Of a DNA stretch of 64,000 nt, positions 45,701 to 56,590 are shown in pieces. Made by a program: the position numbers and the translations under genes. Each line of letters begins with the position of its first letter. Position 1 is the stretch's first letter. Under the pieces are notes generated by a model. The model searched no databases. It had not been told where the DNA came from and saw nothing but the letters and a program-made list of their open reading frames with translations. The stretch comes from Beaufortia kweichowensis (Eukaryota; Chordata; Actinopteri; Cypriniformes; Gastromyzontidae). The stretch lies in NCBI GenBank assembly GCA_019155185.1, contig CM032815.1, positions 11,626,253 through 11,690,252 on the forward strand, read 5' to 3'.

Positions 45701-48700
45701 TTAGTATTATTTATTAATTATTATTATTTTACTCCACCCCCAGGACCTGAGTCTCCCCAATGGGACACCAGTAGATACATCAAGCCCTGCCTCCTCCTCT
45801 TCACTGTTAAACCGACTACAGCTGGACGATGATTTGGACGGAGAGACACGCGACTTGTTTGTGACTGTAGATGATCCCAAGAAACACGTGTCCACTATGG
45901 AAACATACATCACCTACAGAGTGTGTACAAAGGTCAGATGGCAAAATGTATTCTGGAAACTAATTATGTCTCTGTTAGCATAATTATTTGCATCTCAAAA
46001 ACTTAATCAGTTTTGTTGCAATGTGTGAACATATTTGCCAGAACAAATATTTACAATCATATTTATAATTTCAATAAACCTAACTGTGCAAAAACATTCC
46101 AGACACCCTACTTGTATGTTGTCTATATACTATATACTTGCTCCTGCATAATCTACAGACCACCAGAACAGAATTTGACCTGCCAGAGTACTCGGTAAGA
46201 CGACGCTACCAGGACTTTGACTGGCTGAGGAACAAGCTAGAGGACAGTCAACCCACCCACCTTATTCCAGTAGGTAGAGGAAGATCTTTTGCATCACTTC
46301 CCTTGCAACCACAGCTGAAGCTGACATTTTCAGACTAGTACCATGTTGCAAGTGTGTGACAACAGTTTATCCTGTAATAAAAGCACAAACTATTCTCACC
46401 ATGCATAATACAGTAACAAACTGAACCCTAAAGAATAAAATGATCATAGATGCTGATGATTCTTGCTGTAGACCACACAAACTCCACATTACCAAAGTTT
46501 TCATCAAGGTCATATGTTACCATATGTTTAAGAACTTATGCTTTGATTGCTTTTAAAGAAAATCTCCAGCTCACAACATGTGACAAAGTGCTTTTGTTTT
46601 TCTATTTCTGTAATAATTTAGCCCTTACCTGAGAAGTTTGTTATGAAGGGAGTGGTGGACCGTTTTTCAGAGGAGTTTGTGGAGACCAGGAGGAAGGCTC
46701 TGGACAAATTTCTTAAACGTGTAGCAGACCATCCAGTTCTCTCTTTCAATGAACACTTTAATGCATTTCTCTCAGCAAAGGTACTTTATTATTCTTTTAT
46801 ATCTACAGCACTTAATACCAGTATAACGCATACAATACTAATAACTTAACATCAAGGACACACTATAAAATTTGTCAATGCAGAGAAGGTGATGCAAGCT
46901 TTTCGGTTTGAAATTACAGTACATTTCAGTTCATAAATTTCAACGCTTATGTTTAATTTTTTTGTTTTAGTCTCATTGGAAACCAAACCTTGAATTGTAA
47001 ATAGGGCTGTGTAGTGGCAATGTCAAATTGTGTTTTATTAAATCCCTGACCTTTAGAAAATGTATGACCTTTAGACAAAGATCCAGATGTTTATGGAATG
47101 CACTTCTTTTCCAATGGTCCTCCATCTTCTGCAGTTTAATAGTATTAATAGTATACTGTATATTCTGTAACAGACAGCTGTTTCAGAAACCACAAATGGA
47201 AGCATTTGTTTGGCCGTTTGGTTTATTATACTTGTCTTTTTAGGATTTGAATAAGCGTCAAGGCCTGGCCCTCCTGACTAAAATGGGTGAATCTGTGAAA
47301 TATGTAACTGGTGGTTATAAACTAAGGGGGCGGCCGGTGGAGTTTGCAGCCATGGGCGAGTATCTGGATGTCTTCACACAGAAGCTGGGCACCATTGATA
47401 GGATAGCGCAAAGAATTATCAAAGAGCAATCAGGTAAACACAGCCACCTGGTCTTTTAAAAATAAGTGATAATTATCTTATTTTATCTTATTTTAATTCC
47501 AATGTAAATTAAATGATGACTTTTTGGAACATGGTTTTATTTCAAGCAATAATTTACCCAAAAACCCAAAATGATCATTTATTACCCTCATGTCTTTCCA
47601 AAAATATAAGACATCCTTCTGCAGAACACAAAATAAGAATTTTCAAGTATATTGGTAACCAAGCAACATTAGCCCACATTGTACAATATAATTTTCAATA
47701 TAATAAAAGAATAAAATTTAAAATATAATTGTACAATATAATAATCATATCTCCTATTTCTGTTATATAGTCCTGTCTCTATTGTATTCTATCTCTATTA
47801 TATTTTCCTAAGAGTACCTAATGGAACTGAGGGAATATGGCCCTGTCTACACCTCTTGGGCATCTTTTGAAGAGGAGCTCCATGAACCACTGGAAGGGGT
47901 CGCGGGGTGCGTGTCAAACTGCTCCAGTGCTCTGGAGGAGCTCACAGAGGACATGAGTGAAGACTTCCTTCCTGTGCTCAGAGAATATGTCCTCTATATT
48001 GAGTCCATGAAGGTGAGCTGCTCTCAGCTGAGACTTGCATCTTAAGCTGGGGGACACACGATTCTAGTCTTTGACATAAAGAAGTACAAACCTAAAGACT
48101 GAGTCCGTGCACTACACAACACGTTTAAAAACTGGTGAGTCACGAATGGACATTCTGCTGAACCATCAAATCTATTGATCTACCTGATGGACATGCATTT
48201 TACTTGATATACACTGCCGCTCAAAATTTTGGAATCAGTAAGACTTGTAATGTTTTTTTAAAGAAGACTCTTACGCTCATCAAGGCTGCATTTATTACAA
48301 TTACTACAATTTATTACTAAACTTTAAAATAATGGTTTTTATATTAATATACTTCAAAATATAGTTTATTCCTGTAATGCAAAGCTGAATTTTCGTCAGC
48401 TGTTACTCCAGTCTTTAGAAATCATTCTAAGTATTATTAATGTTGGAAACAGGTGTGCTGTATTTCTTTTGGACCTGTGATTATTTTTTCAGGATTCTTT
48501 GATGAATAACAAGTAAAAAGAACAGCATTTATTTAAAATATAAATCTTTTCTAACAATGTAAATCTATGCTATCACTTTTTATTAATTTAACACATCCTT
48601 GATGAATAAAAGTATTAATTACTTTCAAAAACAGAAAGAATAAAAGTGTACTGAGCCCAAACCTTTGAATAGTGTATACTGTTAGAAAACCTTTCTATTT

Positions 48701-51700
48701 TAAATAAATGCTGTTCTTTTTAAACTTTTATTGATCAAAGAATCCTGAAAAAAGTATCACAAGTTCAGCAGCACAACTGTTTCCAGATAATTTTGATAAT
48801 AAATCAGAATATTAGAATGATTTTTGAAGGATCATGTGACACTAAAGACTGATTAATGATTCTGAAAATTCAACTTTAATTAAATTAAATAAATTACATT
48901 TTGATGTATATTAATATAGAAAAACATTGTTTTGTATTGTAATAATATTTTCAGTATTTCTGAATAATTTGATTATTTTTGATCAAATGAACACAGCCTT
49001 GATGAGCATAAGAAACTTCTTTAAAAAACATGAAAAATCTCACTGTTACTCACTGTAATCTCACAAGTTATTTCGTTATTTCCCTGTTATGTCACGTGCA
49101 CCAGCAATGTTTTTTTTACGAGATTATATATTTCGGGAGTAGATGCAAAAACAAAACGCGTTTGCTCCCGTGCTGTGTCACGTCACGTCTAGGAAACTTG
49201 CATCGTACACCGGATGCGCACGGTTTATATGCGCGAGCTCAAGTCAATTGATGCAAGATGAGCCGCTTTTGAATTTATTTTTATTGAACAATGCATGTTT
49301 TAAGAATGTTAATTAATGACGCTCTATATCACGTTGGTAAAGCCTGTATTTTTTGTATCAGTTACTTTTTCACATTTCAGGTTTCATAAATTAACATTAG
49401 TTGATGTATTATAAACAAACATGAATAGGAACAAAACAATAAGTTTGCAGTTCATGATGGATTAAACCGTTTAAACATTGTACCCCAATTTACCAATTTT
49501 TTTTTAAACTAATTTCTCATTATACTGTGATATAAGCATGTTTGAATTAACACACAACCTGGTGAAATTCTGACCACCTGGACTCAATATTTCTATTTCA
49601 GTCTGAGTGCGCAAAATTGTTAGAAACGGATGGAAACACATTTTAATAATATATATTAAAGTCTCGGGAAAAACGGTACACACAAATAGCATCATTAAAC
49701 AAGACAACAGCATTTTAATCTGTAGTGGCCAATTACTATATGTAGCACGTGTCGTCTTCCTTGGCTCGCTCTCGATGTATTTTATCTTTTTTTTTCACTC
49801 TTATTCTGCCTACATAAACACTTGTAATACAGAGAGAATTTACGAAACATTCTTATGCAGTCAGTGCACAAAGTCACTCCTACTTGTGTGTCACATCCAG
49901 ATAATATATTGCTTAAGTTAGCGAGACAGGGCAGACAGCCGAGCTAAAAGAGAGGGTTTGAGTTTCCTCTATAATGCATCTTTAAAATATTGATATAGTC
50001 TTTTAAATAAAAGACTGAAATTAAAATAGAGTTTTGTGTATTTTACTTCATTTCACTTTGATTACATCTAGTGCCTCTAAATTTTTTAGTTTTAGCAGAT
50101 GTATCTGAATTTGTGTTGAAGGAACTGACTGTTTAACAATATTGGCAGTTATAAGTGGCTCTATCAGTGTCCGATAAAATGCTTTTTAAAACCAGATTAA
50201 CTCTTCTCTAACACAACCTTTAAGTAAAAAAAAAATAGACACTTCTGTTGTAGTATAGAACCATAATAAATATAAAACCTTTATTAGAAATTGATTCACT
50301 TTATCACATCATAAACTGTATTTCAAAGATTAAAAGAGAAGTTTCTTCACTGCTGACTCTTCTGTGGTCATAATTCTTCTTTCCCAAATGACATTGCAAG
50401 ACTGTCAGACAGAGACGTTTCCATTCATAAATTATTGCATGAACAAGGTTTAATAGGTTCCACATTTAAATGTGGTTACAGTGCACATTGTTAAGTCGTT
50501 AAAACATTTCTAAGTCTCGAATAACAACAAAAAGCATTGTAAATATACATATGTTTTTGGTTTTATCAGGTTGTGAAGAGTAAAAATAAAAGCAGATAAT
50601 GTGTATGATTTACAAAGCTGTAATGCCAGCAAATGCTTCCTAACCATCATGTTTTTTTTAATTTCAGAATGTTCTTAAAAAACGAGATCAAGTCCAGGCT
50701 GAATACGAAACAAAACTGGAGGCAGTCGTGTTCAGAGAGGACAAAAAGATTCCAGTGAGTTACGTTTATTACTAGCTCTAATATGAAGCATGTCTAATAG
50801 AATTGATGTAATTCAAGGGTTTCCACTCTTTTCCAGGGCACCCCTAGTCCTGCACATTTCGCATGTCTCCCTCATCTGACAAACCTCATTAGTAGAGACT
50901 ACAGGACCTCAGTTTGGTGCGTCAGATAGTAGATGGTAGACATACAAAATGTATAGGATTAGGGCTGGTCCAGGACAGTTTTGAAAACCCCTGTTAATTC
51001 TGTCTATTGATATTCAATGTTCACATTCAACACATTATTCAAATCAAGACTTAAATGAATAACCTTATTTTGAGAGGTACCCTAAAGGGATAATTCAGCC
51101 TAAAATGAAAATTTGCTGTTAATTTACCCAAGAAGATTTTTAACTGGAACCATAGTGCATGGCTGGAGAGTAACACGGAGAGTAAAAAAACAGATGGAGA
51201 CAACACAAAATGAATACCCACGGCTCCTGATGATATAATTAAGGTCTTAATAAGGCAAAATAAAGAAACTGGACAGATCGTGTCAAGACCTCAATATATT
51301 GCTAATCTGCTTGTGGCACCAAACTAAATTACAAAATGACGTGACAGACAACTAGTTGTGTGGGACAGTGACGGTCTTTGTCCCGCAGATGCCCACTGAT
51401 GTGGAGAAATGTCAGGATCGTGTGGAGTGCTTCAATGCTGACCTGAAGGCCGACTGGGACCGCTGGCAGAACAACAAACGACAGGACTTCAGACAGCTGC
51501 TGACAGGCACGGCTGACAAAAACATCCAATATTATGAAAAGGTAAGAGATGGATATCGTCAACGGGTATTGTCGTACTACTTTAATTGTACGATTGTTGC
51601 CTCCCTATGATGTTTCGCTTCATTGTCTCCTAAGTGTTTGTAAGGCGCTTTGGATAAAAGCGTCTGCTTTGTTATGTAAACGTAGAACTAAAGTCAAATA

Positions 51701-53374
51701 GATGGGAGAGAGCATGAACGGAGCATGAGCTGCGGTCGGAGAGAAATTCTCATACATTTTAGTACTGCTTTTAATGTCATACACTGACACGGCACTGCAA
51801 AATTCCAAACGCTGTCAAGTGAAAAAAACATGCAAGCAGTAGTTCAGGTGCTGGCTTCAGTTAAATGAATTGCTTACCCAATCCTTGTGCAATGACTTTT
51901 TTTTAAAGATTTATTTTCAGGCTTTTTCCTTTATTATTTGGTTCAATGGAGAGACGACAGGAAGCCAGGTGGGAGTGGGGGAGGTTTGGGAAAGTGAAAC
52001 GAGCCGGACTCAAACTCGCGTCCCCTGAAACGCAACTGAATCAGAGCACAGGCTTTTGGCTCAAACACAAGCAAAGATTTTTATGTTAAAATGCAGTCAC
52101 TTTATTGGTTCATATGAGACTTAACATGTTGAAGCTCCATAAACTATTATTTACTATTATTAAAGTAGTCTAAATGACTGCAGTGGGTCAAAAAAGGTCT
52201 TCTGAACCCAAATGATTGGTGTGTAAGAAAACAGTTAATATTTAGACCCTATTCAATAATACTAAAATCAAAACAAAATATCTCATGATATTTAAATATT
52301 GTGTGAGTGGTCTCTTTAGAGTACTTGAGGCATGGCGACCCAAACAATAGCAAATGTTTTTTGTTCGGCGCTGACCATTTTGAATGTTTCCGTAAAAAGT
52401 ATTGTTTTATGAACGTAAATGCGTATCGAAATTTTGTGAGGTTCATCCAAGCGAATGTTTTTGTTTATTTATGTTTAATCCTACTGTGCCACACTATACT
52501 TCTTGACTATACTTCCTGTCAGTCATACTAAACATATTTTCAATAACTTTTTAAGCTCTTACAAAATTCATCTGAGTGGCAAAATATTTGTTTTGTAGCA
52601 TTTAAGACATTCCAGACAAAAAGTTAATAAAAGCTTTTTGATTGATTGAATGATTCTTGTATACCGCGTCAATGAATTTAAAGTTGAACACATAGACCAC
52701 ATAGACATTACACTGTGTCCTCTAAAAGCTTTTGCATACACAAAACTTGGTACTCATAAACTTGGTATCATTTCTAATGCATCTTGTCCAACTCATTTTA
52801 ATTTGGCAACAGTGCCACCTGCTGGTCAAAAGTTGTTTACAATATTATTATAATATTAAACAATATTATTGTGTTTCAAGTGCCTTTACTTATGTTTTTT
52901 ATAATTGCTTTTTTTAACTCATCATCAGAAATGTCCACAGATATTTCCCTCTGTGCCTGGTGGGCTTGACCCTGTTATTGTTGCTAGCAGCTCTATTTAA
53001 GTTTACAGCTGTTCGTATAGGCTGCGTCTGAAAGCTTTAAAATGCTGCCTTCTGATTAAGTGACACAGAAATGTATGATGCGATGGTGCTTTTCAATAAA
53101 AGAAATAATCCCCATGAATCTGTTCACAATAGGCATGGAAGTTTAAGTTACAAAAAAGTCATGTTGATTTAATTTCTACGTATTAAATAAAGCACATAAA
53201 CAGACAAATATTGAGTAAACTTGAGAAATGATTTAACCATGCATGTTGTTTAAGAAGAACGAGGCTTAATTATGACTTTCTGGTTCTCTTTCTATCCCAC
53301 AGTGCCTTGCATCATGGGAGTCCCTGATTCCATTGTTACAAGACAAACAGGAAGCAAGAAGTGAAACGAACTGA
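42759..53374 (+). CDS. snx30: Sorting nexin 30
   Basis: Nine coding exons: 42759-42896, 45744-45932, 46159-46269, 46622-46780, 47244-47433, 47813-48012, 50668-50754, 51389-51541, 53303-53374; 432 aa (human 437). SNX30 is a PX-BAR sorting nexin that pairs with SNX4 in endosome-to-TGN/autophagy traffic. A low-complexity N-terminus (1-65) is followed by the conserved SSSSLLNRLQLDDD and a PX domain (about 84-205) with the lipid-contacting YSVRRRYQDFDWLR (120-133) and HLIPPLPEKF. The BAR domain fills the rest, with LGTIDRIAQRIIKE, LREYGPVYTSW, KNVLKKRDQVQAEYE and WQNNKRQDFRQLL. Exon 5 starts DLNKRQG where human has DLNAYKKQG, a two-residue shortening. It converges on slc46a2 as in human 9q32. Introns 1 and 6 are rich in transposons. 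Confidence 0.96.
43522..44583. mobile_element. 1.06-kb element with long terminal inverted repeats
   Basis: The left arm (43522-43642) contains ACAACTATTGGTT, GGACAGGTCTTTATAGGGGC, ACTTTTTAATTAAT and GTGTAATGGTGTGAATTT. The right arm (about 44458-44583) is the reverse complement with a few substitutions. The 815-nt interior is AT-rich with no transposase. This is a non-autonomous DNA transposon of unrecognised family in snx30 intron 1. No clean target duplication was found. Confidence 0.75.
45387..45626 (+). mobile_element. LINE ORF2 C-terminal fragment and 3' end
   Basis: A frame encodes SDSGLLVVPSTRLQSMGDQ, then FSSCAPKLWRSLPFEIRQAK and FSVFKSLCFYLF. This matches the conserved end of L2/CR1-type LINE proteins (F...AP.LWNSLP..IR...S...FKS.LK). 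The DNA ends AAGGCGCTATAGAAAATAAA directly before a TTA repeat. It is 5'-truncated, in snx30 intron 1. Confidence 0.8.
45619..45725. repeat. (TTA/ATT)n microsatellite
   Basis: A long imperfect TTA repeat with a few TTG units follows the LINE tail and probably grew from it. It ends only about 20 nt upstream of the snx30 exon 2 acceptor (CACCCCCAG at 45743), so length changes could affect that splice site. Confidence 0.9.
47540..47680 (+). repeat. Dispersed cyprinid repeat in snx30 intron 5
   Basis: Contains AATAATTTACCCAAAAACCC, CTCATGTCTTTCCAAAAATA and TAAGACATCCTTCTGCAGAA. This order (TTTACCC..AAAAT, CCCTCATGTC.TTCCAAA..TAAGAC) marks a very common cyprinid repeat. Related fragments occur near 28126-28215 and 51085-51135. 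Confidence 0.55.
48205..49025. mobile_element. Palindromic MITE made of two inverted halves
   Basis: The left half (about 48205-48660) begins TGCCGCTCAAAATTTTGGAA and contains CTCATCAAGGCTGCATTTAT, TTACTCCAGTCTTTAGAAAT and CAGGATTCTTTGATGAATA. The right half (about 48662-49025) carries the same blocks reversed, ending CACAGCCTTGATGAGCATAA. This is a very abundant cyprinid repeat. It lies in snx30 intron 6 and carries no coding region. Confidence 0.8.
50815..50998. mobile_element. Short MITE in snx30 intron 7
   Basis: The left end AGGGTTTCCACTCTTTTCCA and the reverse of the right end, AGGGGTTTTCAAAACTGTCC, are imperfect inverted repeats about 180 nt apart. The inside includes CTCCCTCATCTGACAAACCT. 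This resembles short hAT-like MITEs common in teleosts. Confidence 0.55.
51640..52065. repeat. Repeat fragments in snx30 intron 8
   Basis: GTAAGGCGCTTTGGATAAAA followed by GCGTCTGCTTTGTTATGTAA (51640-51682) is a teleost SINE/LINE tail. At about 51905-52060 a reverse-oriented relative of the tRNA-derived repeat at 35960 carries GAGAGACGACAGGAAGCCAG and GGACTCAAACTCGCGTCCCC. Confidence 0.6.
52812..52825 (-). promoter_or_regulatory. CTCF-like core motif, reverse orientation
   Basis: Reversed, the site reads CCAGCAGGTGGCAC, 14 of 14 matches to CCASYAGRKGGCRS. It lies in the last snx30 intron. The wider sequence also resembles a dispersed fish motif (CAGTGCCACCTGCTGGTCAA), so it may be repeat-derived. 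Confidence 0.45.
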
Positions 53375-54545
53375 GCATGTATTCATCTGTTTTCTCTGCA
53401 TCTGGGTAAAAAGTCACGACCCTGGCCTTGGACATTTACTATGTTAGAAGAAATATAATGGGGCATCCAGGGAAGGGACACTACCAGAGTGGACAAGCTA
53501 CAAGAATTCCATTTTGTAAAATGTCTCTATTTGTGAAAGCCCACCCAAGCACCCCATCCCCTCTCTTTCTTGTGGTTTGTGGTAGGAGAATATGTCATTT
53601 TGTCTATTCTCCAGTCTCCAGGGATACAACAGCAGAACCACTGTTCTGGGAACCGTTAACACTAGAGAGAGAGGGGAAGTCCTTGGTGTCGTCAACGCAG
53701 TTATAGTTTTTTGTGAAATGTTTGCGGATAATCTTTTGTAAATGCTTTTTTTTGAAGATGCCTGTTTAAAGAAAAAAACGTCTGTGTTTTTGTTTTTATT
53801 TTTGAACTGATGAAGAATCTGCAGAAGGTTTGCCAACATTCCTCTTGCCAAAGATGTAGGACTGAAGTTCTTTCATTTCAAACATCTGCTTTTTCCAGAG
53901 AATCCTCGGATATTGGCATTACTCTTGCCTGAAATGGCAGCTCCCTATTATACTCTGAATTAAGGTCACTGACTTGGAATGAAGGATGTTTTCCTAGACA
54001 TATTTGACCTCATTAAATATTTATGATAAAATCTGTGTCACAACGGTTTGTACTTGTACTAATAAGGTTACATTAATGGGTTTAATGGAAAGTTTGTAGT
54101 GTCAACAAAACCGCAGGGGGTGATCAACCCCAAATTTCTCATTTTTATAAATGCATCGTTACAAATGTTTGTGGTAAATGTTACATGAATGTTACATTAT
54201 TTCTGTAGTGCATAATTATGAAATATGCAGAATACTGTACATTAAATGCATAGCTTTATTGCATATTTTTTATGAAGATTTGTTGACAAAACTACTCGAA
54301 AAGAATTGTCTGTTTAGTCAGATGATTATATTCGATTACATGTCTGTTAATCACAACTGGTACATTAGGCAGCATTCATATTTTAGTATTTTAATTTTAA
54401 AAAAAAATTATTTACCCACACAAACTACACAAACAACTTTCTACAGTAAACATAAATAATGCAGAATGTCCAAGCTGACCTTTTTGATACAATGAAAGTA
54501 AAGAAAAATTTGTACTGTCAATTGCTGAAAATTAAATGACAGCAG
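53375..54545 (+). other. snx30: snx30 3'UTR
   Basis: About 1.16 kb from the stop to the ATTAAA at 54531-54536, with no other gene-like exon. An open frame on the minus strand (53498-53851) has no family resemblance and is taken as chance. Confidence 0.55.
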
Positions 54546-56590
54546 TTCATGTGAGTTGTGTGCTATTTAATAGAATGTAATTTGATCTTTCTAAAAAAAA
54601 ATTTGTAGGTACAGCTATAAAACATGTGCATGTATGCATTGCTGTGGGTAATGTATATACAATGTAATCTGTAATATTCCAAAGAGTAAACAACAATACA
54701 GAAAGATAAATGATGTTTGCACAGTGTAAACATGAACCATAAATGCATTAAATGTTCTGTGGAATTTAACAAATCTATTCAATAGACTTACTCTGACAAA
54801 AGTCCCCCTTTACTTTCATTGAATAAAAGAGCAAACTAAGACATTCTCCATAATTTCATTTTTCAAAAAATAAAAAAGTACACAGTGACAGTATTTAAAT
54901 ATTTGAGCAAACCTTTGAGCAAAAAAAATCACCAAACCAACCTAAAAGGCCACACTTATTATTTTATTGATACCAGATGTTTATTTTCTTAATACATTGA
55001 TATAGGTTATAAATGTTTCTATATTTAAATGACAGATAAAAACACTATTTGCCACTTAGTCTTTTAAAAAGTCTTTTGAGGTATTTTTCTTTTTAAATGA
55101 AAGCAGCAAAAAAGTAGCACTTTATGAACGGTCTCATTTAGTTAGACGACTTATAGTATGCACTTACAGTTTGTCATTGTTTGTCATCACTCATAGCGGG
55201 TAACATTTGAGGACCTTTTATTATTTTAACATAGCAGCTTTAGTTGTCCATTTACTGTAAGTGATGACCATTGGCAGTACTATTACAGACTTAAAAAGTA
55301 TCCTATTCAGGTTTCTGGTGTGTCCCAGTAGCACCACAGTAACTGCTGAACAAAGACTGGAAACAACATGTTTCCAATTAAAGCGATGCTGAACTACAGT
55401 TGGACTACTAATATTTCCAAACTATAACGATCAACTAAATCCCATCATGAAAGGCCAATCTTGAAGGCTGGAAGTGTATATACAGTGGTCACTTCAAAGT
55501 CATTTTCCCTTTTTTCCCCATGTGACTCTAGGTGCTATGTTCTTGCAATTCCATTTTTTAAACGGCGGTCGTTTTTTATGTTTTTAAAAAGATGTTATTA
55601 AAAAGTAATGAATGAAAAGAGCAATATTTAACAAAATGTTTCAACATTTTTTGGTAACACTATGAAGCCTGTATTTGTAATGCATAATAGGGAATTTTGT
55701 AGTGCGTTATAAAGCATTGCATAATAACATTATAATATGTTGTACTGTTTTATAATAATTTTAACAACGTTACAAAAGTAACAGGGGTTAGGTTTCCTTT
55801 TAAACTGCTATGGGATATAATGTAATGTTTATAAGACATTAAAATGACTATGGCCTAACATTTAATATTTTGCCTAATATGTATGTATTTAAATAAAAGA
55901 AAATAGAAATCAAAATAACAAATGCAATTTGACAAACATTCTTAAATTAATATTTAGTTAAATATTAACTTTCTAAAGCTCAAAAAGCACACATTTTGTC
56001 ATAATGTAACCTAAATGACAAATATCTTCTGAAGTGATGTTTGTAAGGCAAAACAATGAAGTGTAATTGAAGATTATGCAGTTATGGTCATGCCATTCTA
56101 TGTCACCCAGGCTTCCGTAAGGGGATTGTTGCCATAGAATTCACACACAGTCCTTTTAATGCCCTATAAGGCCTCAGTGTAGGCAATTTTCTGAACATAC
56201 GGTATGAAATGTCCAGGTAAACTAATATTAAGTAATAGTAATAGTAATAGTACTTAAGGCAAAAAGGAATTGAATCATCAAGTAAATTGCTGTTGATTAG
56301 CTAATAGCTAATAGCTTAATTAAATGTAATTATTTAATTAAGCTATTGCCAGGTAAAATGACTTTTGGCCAACTGATAGGAAGGTTTTCAGTGTTTGAAA
56401 AGTCTGAGGGTTGATCTGACACGGCCTGTGAGAGAACTGTTACACAACATTACTCTACCGCCCTAAAAAGAGATAATGCCTGTGATGGAGGTACAGTCTG
56501 ATGATGACCTCCACCCATTTTATCCTAAAAAACTGTAAGTTTAGCATTTAGTTTTCTTTGAAGCAACTGTATCTCCAGGTTGTGTCTCCT
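54546..56590. other. Region between snx30 and slc46a2 3' ends
   Basis: AT-rich non-coding sequence between convergent genes, likely including the slc46a2 3'UTR on the right. No conserved exon or clear repeat family is seen apart from short AATAGT and TAGC tandem runs near 56232-56320. Confidence 0.4.

Noticed and set aside
53498..53851. 117-codon open frame on the minus strand in the snx30 3'UTR
   Set aside because: No family resemblance, no splice context, low-complexity Lys/Asn and Thr runs; best explained as chance in untranslated sequence.
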